From Solen grandis (taxonomy: Eukaryota > Mollusca > Bivalvia > Adapedonta > Solenidae): a stretch of 64,000 nt of DNA. How positions within the stretch are numbered: the stretch's first letter is position 1; every line of letters begins with the position of its first letter. Of the stretch, positions 1-11,855 are shown one piece after another. The stretch is from positions 53,389,554-53,453,553 of the forward strand of contig CM037777.1 of NCBI GenBank assembly GCA_021229015.1, read 5' to 3'. The notes under the pieces were generated by a model. That model ran no database searches and was not told where the DNA came from. It was given only the letters and a program-made list of their open reading frames with translations. Position numbers and translations under genes: made by a program.

Positions 1-226
1 TCCCACATCCCTATCTCTCTCCATACTTAAATTGATTCAAAGCATCTTCTGCATCAAAACATGTAATTTAAAAAATAATAACTCATGATTTAAATAATCA
101 TATGACTATTTCCTCTGATGACATATATGAAAGGAAAAAAACATGAACATCTCATCATGTGAAGACTTAATATCTTGAGAAACATAAACTTTACATAAAA
201 TTAAGTACTGATAGGGTGATTGCTGT

Positions 227-468
227 TTAACCCTTTCCCTCATATAGACTCATTTTGACGCACTCAGTAGGTACCACATGAAGCCTGATCTGCAGAAAAC
301 CACAGTTAAACCTTACCAAATTTAATTATAAAGTCCTCATTTCCAGACCACTGAGGAGCAGCTAACAGCATAAAACCTGATCAGCCTGCGAGTTACTCGC
401 AGGCTGATCTGGTTTTATGCTGTTCGCATAGGTCTTTTCATGGTGTCCTCTATGAGGGAAAGGGTTAA
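227..468 (+). mobile_element. Family A palindromic MITE, piggyBac-like, copy 1
   Basis: Flanked by TTAA on both sides, with terminal inverted repeats CCCTTTCCCTCATA and TATGAGGGAAAGGG. The middle holds a near-perfect hairpin (GATCAGCCTGCGAG / CTCGCAGGCTGATC) between AACAGCATAAAACC-type arms. Length is 242 bp including both TTAA. TTAA target sites and CCC-starting termini are typical of piggyBac-superfamily transposons. No coding capacity, so it is non-autonomous. This orientation (left end followed by TATAGACTCATTTTGAC) is called plus for the family. Confidence 0.85.
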
Positions 469-1267
469 TCAAATTTAATTCAAGATTTTTTTGTGTAGAG
501 TGATTGTTTTTTACTGTACATGATACAATATGTATATTACATCACATACAGAATTTTTACTTGGAAAACAAAACACCAGTGGGGACAAGTTTAAAGCCTA
601 TGTAATGTTACGGTTAACTCTGGAAGATCCATTTGTTTTTATATGGGAATTGGGTTGAAAGTCAAAATGTCTTCAGGGAGCTGGGAGTAAAATCAGATTT
701 TCTTGTAGCATTAAATCATTATCATGCAAGAAGATGGTGCTGGAACAGAATCCAACAAATTGTTTTCTCATATGACGTCTGCTATGTCGCCTGATGCATT
801 TTCCGCTGCGAGGGTTGTGTTTTGTGCTGGTTGGAGTTCCCTGATCTCAGTTTGGAGTCAACAAAATGAATGGAGAGGGTGGAGAAAAGCAGGAAAAAAC
901 ACTGCAAGATCCTGCCAAGTGTTTGGAAAACAGTTTTGTCTCCACATTCCCACAGATTCTGTTGAAGAAAGAAAGCATATAGGGCAGAGACAGACGATTG
1001 TTTTAAGTGAATTTTAATGATACTCAATCCAGGCAGAATTGTCTGAAAATTAATTTTTTCCCTGATGTAACAAAAAAAAATATTGATGTGAAAAGTTGAA
1101 TGGCTCGGTACTCTTGACATTTTGAAGAAAAAAAAATACTTTGAATCTGTGGTCTTCAACAGATCACTTGAAATTATCCTTTGGAGCATATATCTAGGAT
1201 CCAGTTATTATGGAATGGAGTCATATGGCTTATTCATTTTCAGTTCTTTCTTTCTTCTTTTTTTTTT
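469..1267. other. No gene seen
   Basis: AT-rich sequence. A 97-codon plus-strand open frame at 724-1017 lacks protein-like composition and splice context. No repeat recognised. Confidence 0.6.
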
Positions 1268-1396
1268 GCTTGCTGCTCAGTATAGAAGTTCTAGGACTGG
1301 TTGTCAGGCTAATGTCTATGGCATGACAATGCAGTATGGCATATGGCAGCATTATATCGGTCAAGTAGAAATAATCTCCAGATAACTGAAATAATA
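1268..1396 (+). mobile_element. SINE tail fragment (family of the 23.1-kb SINE)
   Basis: Aligns to the body of the SINE at 23067-23365: GCTCAGTATA, GTCTATGGCATGA, GGCAGCATTATAT, CAAGTAGAAATAATCTCCA. The tRNA-like head is missing and there is an internal deletion. No coding potential. Confidence 0.6.
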
Positions 1397-1617
1397 TCAG
1401 TGGACCATTACACCATATAAACCGTTATTTTATTATTTTTTTTTGACAAAGTAAGTAAATATATGGTTTACCTCCTTTGCTTTGCATTCAGCATGTTTTT
1501 TCCTGGTCTGATTGAATTGGTAACATAACTGGATGTATCACTTGTATAAAAGTTTAAACTTCATTTATTTTACATCAATTAGAAAACAAGTTCTTACAAC
1601 TTATATTAATCACTCTC

Positions 1618-1802
1618 GATGGCTCTGGTGGCAGCGTGTGTGGTCATTATTGTGGGAGGAAACTGGAGAACCCAGAGGAAACAAACTTGTCTGGATGGCC
1701 GACCACTGTACCCTCCCACGTACGTGACCAGGAATCGAGCCTGGGGTGCATTGGTGAGAAGTGAAGCGCGTTACCACTACTCTATCAAGGCTCCCACTTG
1801 TC
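1618..1802 (-). mobile_element. tRNA-derived SINE head
   Basis: On the minus strand there is a box-A-like TAGAGTAGTGGTAACGCG and a box-B-like GGCTCGATTCC about 30 bases apart, followed by a non-tRNA body with GGGTTCTCCAGTTTCCTCCC. This is the arrangement of a polymerase III driven tRNA-derived SINE. It sits between two fragments of another SINE family, so the region is a composite. Confidence 0.5.
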
Positions 1803-1804
1803 TA

Positions 1805-1885
1805 TAGCATGGTATCACAGTGAGGCAGCACTATAATATCAGTCTCATGTAGACAAGTCCCCAGAATATTGATATACTGTTAGAG
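1805..1885 (+). mobile_element. Second fragment of the 23.1-kb SINE family tail
   Basis: GTATCACAGTGAGGCAGCAC, CAGTCTCATGTAGACA and GATATACTGTTAGAGGT align to the distal part of the SINE at 23067-23365. Truncated and diverged. Confidence 0.45.
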
Positions 1886-1928
1886 GTCAAACTCCGCTGC
1901 AGTAGTTACCTCCCCTTACAGTTGTTGA

Positions 1929-2158
1929 TAACCACTGCCACCACAAGTAAGAATCGGCTGATATAGGCCGGATTTACTTTTATCACTTCTGACTTTGGTT
2001 TTGAATATATCATATCAGTTTCGTTATATTTCATGAAATAACATTCATGATTATGAGAAAAGTAAAAAAAAAATCAAATAACATTAATTTATAAAATTAT
2101 AAGTGTTGGTCACATGGTTTCAACTATCATCACATGACTTGTGTGGTGGCAGTGGTTA
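1929..2158. mobile_element. Candidate MITE with about 20-bp inverted ends
   Basis: TAACCACTGCCACCACAAGT at 1929-1948 is matched in reverse complement at 2137-2158 (ACTTGTGTGGTGGCAGTGGT), allowing a two-base insertion. The interior of about 190 bp is AT-rich and non-coding. No clear target-site duplication seen, and no second copy in the window. Confidence 0.42.
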
Positions 2159-3488
2159 AAGTAGCGTAGCGTGACATAACCGGTGCGCGGACTTTGGTTA
2201 GAGGGATGTGGAACCCAAACAAATAGAGATAAACACACTTCCTGTAAAAATGTCACTGATACAGTAGCTTAGTAACACCTGGTTCTCCACTTGTAGGTCC
2301 TGGGCATTATACTCATGATTGGCATTGCAGATATATTGAATATGATTTATATGAGAAAGCTGTGAACTATCCAGACAAGAACTTTGCTTAACCCGATGCT
2401 ACAAAAAAATCTCATACCTGTTTTCTGTTCAGTAAAAAAATATCTTTCAGATAGTTTCCACAGATAACAGATGGCAACAGAGACCCAGTTTCATGTTGAT
2501 ATGGTCACATGGTCAGATATATATATGTCTTTGCAGATACTGCCCTTGATCTGTCGATGTAAGATTTCTATTTGCATCATGTCAGATTTGACCTTTTTCT
2601 ATGTTTTTGTTTTTTTGGTCTTGGAAAAATGAGGTTTAAATTTGTTCTTTCAGTTTGGGGAGGTGTTGATAAGCCATGCATGACTTACATGTGGTTATCG
2701 TTAGGCCACATCGTCTTACTGCCGGCCTCTGTTTTAATAGGAAAGTTGGGTAAAAAAAACAACAAGTGCAGTGCTTCTCTGATTGGAGGAATCCTGGCAG
2801 TTGGAGAGAAAGTAGTGTTGTATACTTGTGCTGTTACTGCGTTTTGATATTGTGACAGTTCGGGGATGTGCTGAGTGAGGGTTTATGTATTTCATATTTG
2901 ATGCTTTTAGTAAATCAAATCAAAATTTAATGGATTTGGTGTTATTTTTAGAGACATAGCATTATGTCGTCAGATTTTTTCAAATACAGGCTGTCAACAC
3001 CTTTTGCAACAGTCAGGACTCCTAATAATTATGTCTCCCCATATTTATATGTTGAACCGTAACTCTGCCTATCATATTTTTGGAGTAATTGCCCTTTGTT
3101 AAATTTCATACTTAATTTTTGTCTGGAGCATAACTCAAAAAGTATCAGACCTATTAACTTGAAACTTCACAGAACTCAATTTCTTGACCGCAAGATAACT
3201 CCTGTTCTACCCATGCTATTGAAACAAAATTACAGTTATAGAAAGAAATTGATTAGAGGAAGTCTCACACATAAGGTCTATAACTCTGGGCATAGCTTGA
3301 TCAACATATTCATCCATTTAACTTTTAACTATTTGCATAAAATTATGTCAGTGTGTGCCTTAGTGTATATGTGAGGGGGAGGGGGTGGGGGGAGACATCT
3401 ACAAAAACAAATCTTTAGTTATGGAAATTTTTGTATGTTTAGTTTTAATCTTAAATCTTTATTCCTCTGCTTCAATTTTATTTCTAGT
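2159..3488. other. No gene seen
   Basis: T-rich on the plus strand, with homopolymer runs and a G-rich patch at about 3373-3392. Short open frames only. Part of 3090-3310 reads like a diverged dispersed repeat, but no ends could be set. Confidence 0.55.
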
Positions 3489-4073
3489 GTCCACCAATGC
3501 TACTTAGCGCAGTTTAATACTTAATTACTTTCGGTTAAGTTTCATCATCTGTTTTTTGGGTTGTTGTTTTTTTGCTAATTTAAGTACATAATATTTTAAT
3601 ATTAATATAACATTTATGACAAATATTATTACTTATCAAGATAATGATATGTGAATCTTTTAATATTAATATTAAATGTATAACAAATATTATTACTTAT
3701 CAAGGTAATGATATGTGTCAACTTAGTCACATATTTGAGGGGCCTCCGTGGCCGAGAGGGTAAAGTCGCTGACTTTAACACTCACTCAGCCCCTCACCAC
3801 GTGGGTTCAAATCCTGGCAGGGTCACTTGGATTTCATGTGAGGAAGCCTTCCAGCTGGCTTGCGGTAGGTCGGTGGTTCTACCTGGATGCGTCCGTGCAT
3901 TTGGGGTCTTCCTCCACCTGTAATGAGCTGGACGTCGCTATATGACTGAAATACTGTTGAAGCGACGTTAAACTCAAATAGTCTAGTCATATATTTGAAT
4001 GTCTCTTAAAACAGGAAATAGTGGAATGCCTTAATTTCCACCTAATTAAAGAATTTGATATTACTTACTGGTG
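3489..4073. mobile_element. Family B palindromic MITE, copy split by a SINE
   Basis: The left end CCACCAATGCTACTTAGCGC and the right end TTGATATTACTTACTGGTG resemble the long inverted ends of the intact family B copy at 22803-23050. An internal stretch of about 60 bp containing TATTATTACTTATCAAG is tandemly duplicated at 3594-3715. The element is interrupted at 3739-3983 by a SINE. Confidence 0.55.
3739..3983 (+). mobile_element. tRNA-derived SINE, V-SINE/RUDI-like, with target-site duplication
   Basis: The tRNA-like head GGGGCCTCCGTGGCCGAGAG carries box A, and GGGTTCAAATCC is box B. The body has GTGAGGAAGCCTTCCAGCTG and GGTCGGTGGTTCTACC, and the end is GCGACGTTAAACTC. These are features I associate with the RUDI-type V-SINE known across molluscs. 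It is flanked by a direct repeat, TAGTCACATATTTGA at 3724-3738 and TAGTCATATATTTGA at 3984-3998, differing at one base. The internal body is shorter than I expect for the family. Confidence 0.75.
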
Positions 4074-4998
4074 TGTATTTGCCAGGTTACTTATGTTTTC
4101 TTGATGATCTGTAAGCCCACAAATTTCAATATTGTACTTGTTTATACACCATTATCTATGACATTCCGGATGCTCCTATATTTCTCTCCGAACAGAACTG
4201 AGAAATTCTCTTGTGCAATACTTTGAAAGATCTTCATGAAACTGTACTCTGCAAAAAGAGAGAAAAGAGATAAATTTGTTGAACATAATTACAAAACAGG
4301 TTATTTATCTTGTGAAAAACTAAAGCTGTTCCACAGCCTTACATACCAGGTTGGAATAAAAGCAGGATTCACTTTCATGTTACTGCCAGGAGGTTTTACT
4401 CTCTTTAAAACTTTAAGTACAGCGGTATCATCTGTAGATATAATTGCTGCAGTGTAATTATTTCCGCGGGAACTCAATACCAGTTAAAGTTCAGTGCAGT
4501 TTGGTCAGAACATGATTGGAACCTCTTCTCCTGGTTTGTGCTTAATAGTTCAGAATTTTAGATTGTATATTTATAGTCAAGGTTTCTTAAAATTACAGAA
4601 ATAAATCCCCACAATTGAAAATAACTTGTCAATAAAACTTCTGACACATTGTACTTTGTTGAGCCACAGTTAGGTATTGAAGAAATTTAGGAAACTTTTG
4701 ATTAGAAATAAAATTGAGTGGTCTGACGTACAAGGTCACATCTTTCAGTATGAAATCGTTACATTTTAAAGCACCCATAGTTCAGTTTGAATTTCCGAAG
4801 CTTAAGATTTAATTATAGTATTTTAGTCTTGTAGAAAGATCCAAAATACACGATGGGTAGATGGATAGAACCACCAACCTTCTGAAAGCCAGCTGGAAGC
4901 CTTGATTCTCACATGAGAAATATCTGCGTGACCCACAGCATGGAGAGGGAAAAGTGATAGTCAGTTTCTATAACCACTCAATAGCAGAAGCCCCTGCG
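4074..4998. other. No gene seen
   Basis: Ordinary AT-rich non-coding sequence. Nothing else recognised. Confidence 0.55.
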
Positions 4999-5145
4999 GG
5001 TCAACCCTGACCATGCTAAATTTCTTCATTGGACTTGTCCTTCTGTTATTTTGGACTTTACCGTTATTTGTTTATGGGGGTGCTTGCTGAAAATGTATTG
5101 ACTGAATAGTAAACAGTGGTCTCAAAGTGCAAACATTCAGTTTTG
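4999..5145 (-). mobile_element. Family C TTAA-type repeat, partial copy
   Basis: CATTGGACTTGTCC, TTGTTTATGGGGGTGCTTGC and TGACTGAATAGTAAACAGTG match the reverse complement of 45771-45970. Only about half of the element is present: the left terminus (TCAACCCTGACCATGCTAAA) and the following arm. Confidence 0.6.
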
Positions 5146-7149
5146 CAGAGATAAACACTATACACGATCAAATTTTGCTAATATGTGTATAACTTGAAAA
5201 ATAATATAATTTAAACATTCATTTTTTTTTTATAATTTTCCCATTAATTATGTATTATTGAAATAAAATATGTATATATTTCAATATGCATATTTTTCTG
5301 ATAACACTAAGAGGAAGAAAAAGTTAATGTCAGTGAAATGAAGTGTCAGATTTTTATAAAACAGATATACCATATAACAATAATTAGATGTCATCGGAGC
5401 ATTGCATTTCTTTCTTATTAAACTATGGTTGCAACACAGTTATGTCTAATCTGCTAGCTCAAAAGTGTTAATAAATTGTTCAATAAATACTTTAAAGCGC
5501 ATATTTTGTTTTAGATATTTTTTCATTCAAGAAATCTTTGGTAGTACAAGAATTGGTTGCCGTTAGGTAAACACTGTACCTGGAATTTTCCATTACAAAA
5601 TGGAAAGGGGGTGGGGACTTCTAAACACGGTATACGGTACAGCTAGATATGTGGCCATCTGCACAAGTTAAATGTGTTTCTGCTTACATGTGCTCATAAT
5701 GGAGCCAAGTTCCTAATATTTTATTACTATGGTAACAAGTTGCAGACATCTTAAAAAGATTTTGAGTATATTTTTGGGTAACATTTAATTTCATTGCATG
5801 CATTTGAGTGCCTAACTAAATGAACATCTGAAGAACAGGCTTAATATTTTGTATGAATATTTAATTTTAATTAAAAGCCTCACAGGATGATATCACGCCA
5901 TTCTGTTTTTTCAGTGTTTTTTTTCTGTATTTTATAGATAATACTTATAAAACTCCACAGGTACTCGTCTTGTTTTGGGTTAGGAAATTGCAAGTGTCAG
6001 AAGAAATGTACTCTCAGTGATGTGTCATTTATGAGGATTTTATTTTTGCTAATGTTATAGATTGCAAATTAAGACATTTATGCTATGTTCATAATAATTG
6101 CTTGTCAAATTAAAAAAAAAAGAAATTGAATTAAATTCACTTTATACTCAGACGTGCAATAATTTAGCCATATTAAAATTACCCAATTTCTTTTTTTCTC
6201 CATCTCACTTCTAGACTGCTCTCTTGACCACTTATTTCAGGTTTGGAATTCAAGTGAAAAAATCAAGAAACCAGTCTCCCTTCCGTCACTTTTGGTACCA
6301 CAAGTCTTAGAAGGCACAGGTTCCCTGTTGACTAGAGAGGAATTAAACTCTTCTTTAGGGAACTGTTCTGTTGTAGTAAGTTTAACAAAGTGACAAAGAT
6401 TTGGCGCTCATCCCATGCCTGTTGGAAACAGTAGAGAATTGTATATTGGCATGTCAAAATTTAGACTGGTGCCATATCCTTCCAGCTCTTTCATTGCTTA
6501 CACTTGCTGGTGTTAACACATTATGGAACCAGTCTTATTGTTTTTGGGTGAATTAATTTGAATAAAATAATGTCATTGCTCGGCAATGGCTTGTAGCAGA
6601 ACAGGGATCCCAGGAGAATCTTCAGCAAGGTTTGCTACTTTGCAGGGTTTGTTCCTGCGGAAAAAAATCACAGTCAAAGTGTGGAAACAGTAGCCGTGGC
6701 AACAGCCTGGAAGCCACTTTTCTGTGCTGGAGAGGGAGAAATTTGCATTTAATAGGAGAACTCATTGGAACTGAAACAAGTGTCTCGATTCAGAAAGACT
6801 TTCAGACAATGGGGTCTTGGGTTGGAGACAGGATTAGTCCAGCTTCATAATTTTTCACTCAATCATTGATTGTGAAATAAAGGTCTCAGCTCTCTGACTG
6901 AAGCCTCCTCCTTTTGATCCATTCATTTGTGAGGATGTCACCTAGATGATGCTTTTCAAATTTATTCTCATTCAGTTTTTTTTTGTTTTGTTTTTTTGAG
7001 GATTTACCTCTTCTTTCTAGGCTTTGAATATCCAAATACATTTGTAGTGCTATTGAATACGCACACATCTCCTTAGAAGTTAGTTCCATCTGTTCATAGT
7101 TGAAACTTATTTATTTTATGTTGATTGCTGAACAAGTTCTTACAAATTA
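5146..7149. other. No gene seen
   Basis: T-rich intronic or intergenic sequence. The open frame at 6632-6850 has no domain and no paired splice sites. Confidence 0.55.
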
Positions 7150-7290
7150 TGCCAATACTTTTCAGTGGTTTCTGAATAAGTACAGTACTTAGCACCTGGG
7201 TCATGAAAAATTCTTGTTCCCAGTTGGGTTCGAACCCACAATTCGGGGATCCACATTTGTGTAAGTTACCACTGGACCATGGTGCCATTA
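7150..7290 (-). mobile_element. tRNA-derived SINE or tRNA pseudogene
   Basis: On the minus strand GGTCCAGTGGTAACTTACA resembles a tRNA D-arm with box A, and GTGGGTTCGAACCCA forms a perfect T-arm with box B. The 5' GGCACCA and the 3' CTGGGAAC do not pair as an acceptor stem, so it is not a working tRNA. A non-tRNA tail of about 60 bases follows. Confidence 0.5.
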
Positions 7291-7428
7291 ACTGGTGATA
7301 GATAGTTATGATAGTTAGATATGCCTGGTCGGAATAATGTAGATAATACCACATTATAGTACTCAATATTCAATGCCCCAGCATTTTTCATTCAAACTAT
7401 AGGCATACATACAGATTATTGGGTTCAG

Positions 7429-7690
7429 ATTCCATCAACATTCTGAATTAACTAAGCAGTTAACATAAATACTCATAGATCTATGTATTTCAGTATTCTT
7501 GCTTCTCTGATCAAAATTCACAATATATTTAATATCTTAATTAACAAATACTGTTTGCCAATATGGTAGCTATTTGTTTACTTAATAAAGTCATTTACTT
7601 CGCTGTTTTGTAAAATGTGAATGATGGAATGTGTTTATACCTTGTATCAGATTTTAAGTATTACTTAGAGCAAAGGTTTTGTGGTGGAAC
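7429..7690. mobile_element. Family B palindromic MITE, diverged copy
   Basis: The left ATTCCATCAACATTCTGAAT and the right TTTAAGTATTACTTAGAGCA...GTGGTGGAAC are inverted relatives, as in the copy at 22803-23050. Interior is non-coding. Confidence 0.5.
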
Positions 7691-8095
7691 TTAACCTGGT
7701 TTGTGATTGTGAGGGAAATCTTTAGATATATAAAGTCTGATATACTCAGATTATTTTGATGTGTCATGTAATGTAAAGGATGTCAAAACCCCGAAATACT
7801 TGAAAACTTACAATAAAAAAAACTTGAGTACTGAAGAATGATAAAGATGTCCTGATGTTTTATCCCAAAGCACAGAAATCCATTCCATTTAATAAATGTG
7901 TTTGTACCATAAATGCATTTGCTTCATTGGGATCCCACTTCCGTAACAACACGGGAAATCTACTGTGAAATGTTAAGTTCTCTTATTTTTTTCATGAACA
8001 TCAATCATCAATTGTAACTAACATTATTTCGTATTATTTTGGTGAGAAATGTTTGGTCTCTCTCATCCAGAGAGTTGTGATTACTGTTTACCATG

Positions 8096-8337
8096 TTAAC
8101 CCTTTCCCTCATAGAGGAAACCATGAAAAGACCTATGCGAACAGCATAAAACCAGATCAGCCTGCGAGTAACTCGCAGGCTGATCAGGTTTTATGCTGTT
8201 CGCTGCTCCTCAGTGGTCTGGAAATGAGGATTTTGTAATTAAATTTGGTAAGGTTTGACTGTGGTTTTCTGCAGATCAGGCTTTATGTGGTACCTATTGA
8301 GTGCGTCAAAATGAGTCTATATGAGGGAAAGGGTTAA
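8096..8337 (-). mobile_element. Family A palindromic MITE, copy 2
   Basis: Same 242-bp structure as the copy at 227, in reverse orientation, with intact TTAA at both ends and an intact central hairpin. Differs from the copy at 21503 at only a handful of positions, which suggests recent mobility. Apparent short open frames here are products of the repeat. Confidence 0.87.
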
Positions 8338-8463
8338 AGTTTTCTTGTTTTGTTTTCACTTTGTTAATCTAGTGAAACTGTTGTGGCTGTGCAGGTATGG
8401 ATTCCAACATCATGATACTGTTTGGAGTTTAAGCATTTTATTATACATATATATTTGTTCTTC

Positions 8464-8507
8464 AGTATTTAAGTATTACTCAGCACTAAGTATTGTTTGT
8501 GGAATTC
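8464..8507. mobile_element. Family B MITE end fragment
   Basis: AGTATTTAAGTATTACTCAG followed by CACTAAGTATTGTTTGTGGAA is the right inverted end of family B. No matching left end was found nearby. Confidence 0.5.
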
Positions 8508-9868
8508 GTGCCAGATAAATTGCAGATATTTTAATGAACATTGTTAATTAAAACCTGTTTCAGGGCATGTGTTTGTCTGATTCCAGGCTGTTAGTTTCAT
8601 GTTAGTTTCATCAGTGAACGTGATCATTTCAGTATTTTAATGACATCACTGATGACTGTGGTTCAGCCCATTAGCAAGTATTTACTCAGATTTGGGATGC
8701 TTTGTGTTGACAAAGAAGAATGATTTATGACTGAAAATTGAAGCTTGTAAATTAAATACCAAGAAAAATTGTCCAAGATGCGGAACAAAACATTGATATT
8801 TAGCGCTTTTGAAGTCAGCATTTAGGACAGTCTTGCCGATATTTGCAACTCAATCTCTTGCGCAAAAGTTGTCTAGAAGCTTGACCTTAACCACCCAAAG
8901 GAAGAATGTTTAATTTATTGCACAGCCTTGTCAAAACTGTAATCTGCAGAAGGACTGGAACAAATGGTCGACAACAATACCCTTTCTTATGCGATGAATA
9001 AAACATCATTCTAGCGCTGCATTTTGTTAATCCTGCTGCATTTACATTCAGTTCCTCTGTCAATATCTGTGCATTTGCAGTGTTAGCCAATACTGATGTA
9101 TGAACAAATATTGATGTATTATCTGATACTGATGTGCTACAGACATTAGTGTAATTAAAGATGTTAATGCATTCATAAACTTTTAGTGAAAAGAGTTTAT
9201 TGATATAAATCAGCATCATAAAGCCTGTTTATCATCGAGAGACTGCGTTAATGAAACGTCTACGCTGTTTCTCGTGACTTTAACTTGGAAAAAGCATTTA
9301 GGGCTGAATCCCACTTAATCCAACAAATTTCTTGGAATTTTCTCAATGCCAAAAACATAAATATTTCTGTATAACTTTAAAATATTGATACATTCAAGAA
9401 TTTTCGACTAATCATTTAAGGGTAATAAAAAGTTAAATATAATGTTAGGAGACCTATACAAGATAAACAGTGGTATTTCTCCTGAGAGAATGAAATTAAA
9501 GATGAAGTTTAATCAATGTGATACCTGGGCGTTTATTGCCTGTTACCAATGTTTATATACACAGATTCTAAAATTTCCAGGTAAATGTTAGATATGTATG
9601 ATTATTTATAATTTACCTGCCTCATGGGTTGATTGTTTTCTGATTTCAGATTATGCGCTGCAGTGTTAACAGACAGTGACATGATTCTGGGGAGATTTTA
9701 AACATACCTGCCTTGTCCATAGCACAGGTAATTAATTTTTTACTTTCCAGTCCATTACGTAATTAATATTGGCATGGTTTTGAGAGATCTACATGTGCAA
9801 CGATTTCCCATGACAGTTTGGAAATGAAATTCACTTACAGAGAGTGGATCTCAGACTTCAAAATTGGT
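8508..9868. other. No gene seen
   Basis: A 110-codon minus-strand frame (8887-9219) is present, but its composition (Asn, Thr, Ser, Ile) reflects AT-rich DNA and no family is recognised. No repeat boundary found. Confidence 0.5.
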
Positions 9869-10487
9869 CCAAGTCTAGATACAGTGCAGCTCCATCATAA
9901 GGCTGCATTTGGGGTAAAAGTCTAGATTAATCCTCCATTATAATGGCATGATTTGGGGTCAAGTCTATACAGTGCAGTTCCATTATAACCTATTTTGGTC
10001 AAGTTAGATAAATACAGCTCATTTAAGTATTGGTGGCAAGTCTAGTAGCAGTTCATTAAAGCTATATTGGGTCCAAGTCTAGATACAGTACAGCTCCATT
10101 ATAATGCTATATTTGGGGTCCAAGTCTAGATACAGTGCAGCTCCATTATAACACTATATTTGGGGTTCAAGTCTAGATACAATACAGCTCCATTATAAGG
10201 CTGCATTTGGGGGCCAAGTCTAGATACAGTGCAGTTCCATTATAATGCTATATTTGGGGTCCAAGTCTAGATACAGGCAGCTCCATTTAAATGCTATATT
10301 TGGGTCCAAGTCTAGATATAAAGCAGCTCCATTTAAATGCTATATTTGGGGTCTAAGTCTAGATACACTAATACAGCTCCATTATAAGGCTGCATTTGGG
10401 GTCCAAGTTTAGATACAGTGCAGCTCCATTACATTTTATTTGGTTTCCAAGATTTGATACAGAGCAGCTTTATTATAATGCTATATA
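9869..10487. repeat. Minisatellite, about 47-bp unit, about 14 copies
   Basis: Tandem units of the type CCAAGTCTAGATACAGTGCA / GCTCCATTATAATGCTATAT / TTGGGGT. The first few and the last two units are most diverged or shortened, and the central units are nearly identical, as expected from unequal exchange acting most in the middle. A single inverted relative lies at about 22573-22665. Non-coding. Confidence 0.85.
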
Positions 10488-11855
10488 ATCTCAAGTCAAA
10501 TAAACAAATCACAAATAAATATACAGGGTTGATTGTTGAACTGTGGTATATTGGCTTCCATGTTAAGATGGAGTGTGTTATAATGGAGTGTATTATAATG
10601 GATCTACCTTGTACAGGTAGGACACCCTAGATTAGTCAGTACTTTGCATGTATACATGTATAGGGGTACAATAAAGTCAAGTGTCAGGATGATGTCACTA
10701 TAGTATTGCTCTACTTATATCTGTCAGTCAAGTCTTCAGAACTCTGTTTTTTTCTGTCATGATTTGATTTTCAGAAATACATGTACATACAAATAGTGAC
10801 TGATGTTAAGTTAGCTGAAGAGTTTTTTTATTCCTGACCTTGCCTAAAAATATCCAGAGATAAGATTTAGGACCCAATAACTGACACTGTTTGAGCTGAA
10901 CATGGAAATAATTCCTAGAAAAATAACCCAGTTTTCAACAGTGTTCCCCTACCTTCACTCCTGTCTCGCTGTCATCCATCTTTTTAAAGAAGCAGCAGAT
11001 AAGTTATCAGGTGGATCTAGCTTTGGAATTGAGAAGTTATCAGAGTTGTTGGTTGGGTCTAAGTCATCTGTGACATCCATGTGTGTGTGTGTGTGTGTGT
11101 GTGGGGGGGGTGACAGCAGGTTTATGGTAAAACTCCCTCTATCACCATGACTTTGTATATGACAATGTATATTGGAAGTGTTTAAGTTTCACAAGCAAAG
11201 CTACTAATTTTCAAAGTTTGAAGGCATATAAGCCTGTCATAGCATGTTTTCATCTGTTAATTATCTGTATGGAGAAAAAAATACAGAGAAAAGGGTACTA
11301 AGATTGAATGAACAATTAGCAAAAAGAACACATACAACTTGTGCATGCACTAATTACAATTCCTCCTATTGGTTGATATAAGCAAGAGAATTAGTTTTCA
11401 TCCGTTTCACAGCGGTCCATCACGGAAAATTACATGTGTAGAAAATGATTTGTATTAAGAAATTTTTGATAGGAATGTCTTTGCAAAGGATGTAAATGTT
11501 TGATCAGATTTCACAATGTAAATGTGTAAGAAATAGGACAGGTGTTTCTAGACCTGTTTTATAGATAAATCCCACTTTTGTAGACATCTAAACTAATATA
11601 CAAGCTCCCTTGATAGACTAGCAGTGCTTGAATTCTTTGTGTTCCAAAATAATTGAATTCTCTAACATCATCAACACAAATTCATTATAATTGCAGTAGT
11701 AACTCCACTCATCCATTCACCATGGCAACTGAATATGAGAGCAAGGCGAGTTAAAAAATTCTGAACATTTCTTTGAATTTTTCTTATTTTACTATCTCAG
11801 ATTTGTTAAGGGTGAGTGATAGTGTAAGCAATTTTTACTCTTCTAAATGGAATAT
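10488..11855. other. No gene seen apart from the GT microsatellite
   Basis: Non-coding between two minisatellites. The sequence just before 11856 has no recognisable unit, so the array starts abruptly. Confidence 0.55.
11081..11108. repeat. (GT)11 microsatellite with poly-G end
   Basis: Eleven GT dinucleotides followed by a run of G. Simple sequence repeat, no gene. Confidence 0.9.

Noticed and set aside
724..1017. 97-codon gene
   Set aside because: No recognisable family, no splice context, and composition like the surrounding non-coding DNA.
7216..7286. Functional tRNA gene on the minus strand
   Set aside because: The T-arm is perfect but the acceptor stem halves do not pair, and a SINE-like tail follows.
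8053..8238. Short frame with NPFPHRGNHEKTYANSIKPD, also found at 21394-21645, as a conserved peptide
   Set aside because: The shared peptide is encoded by two copies of the family A MITE.
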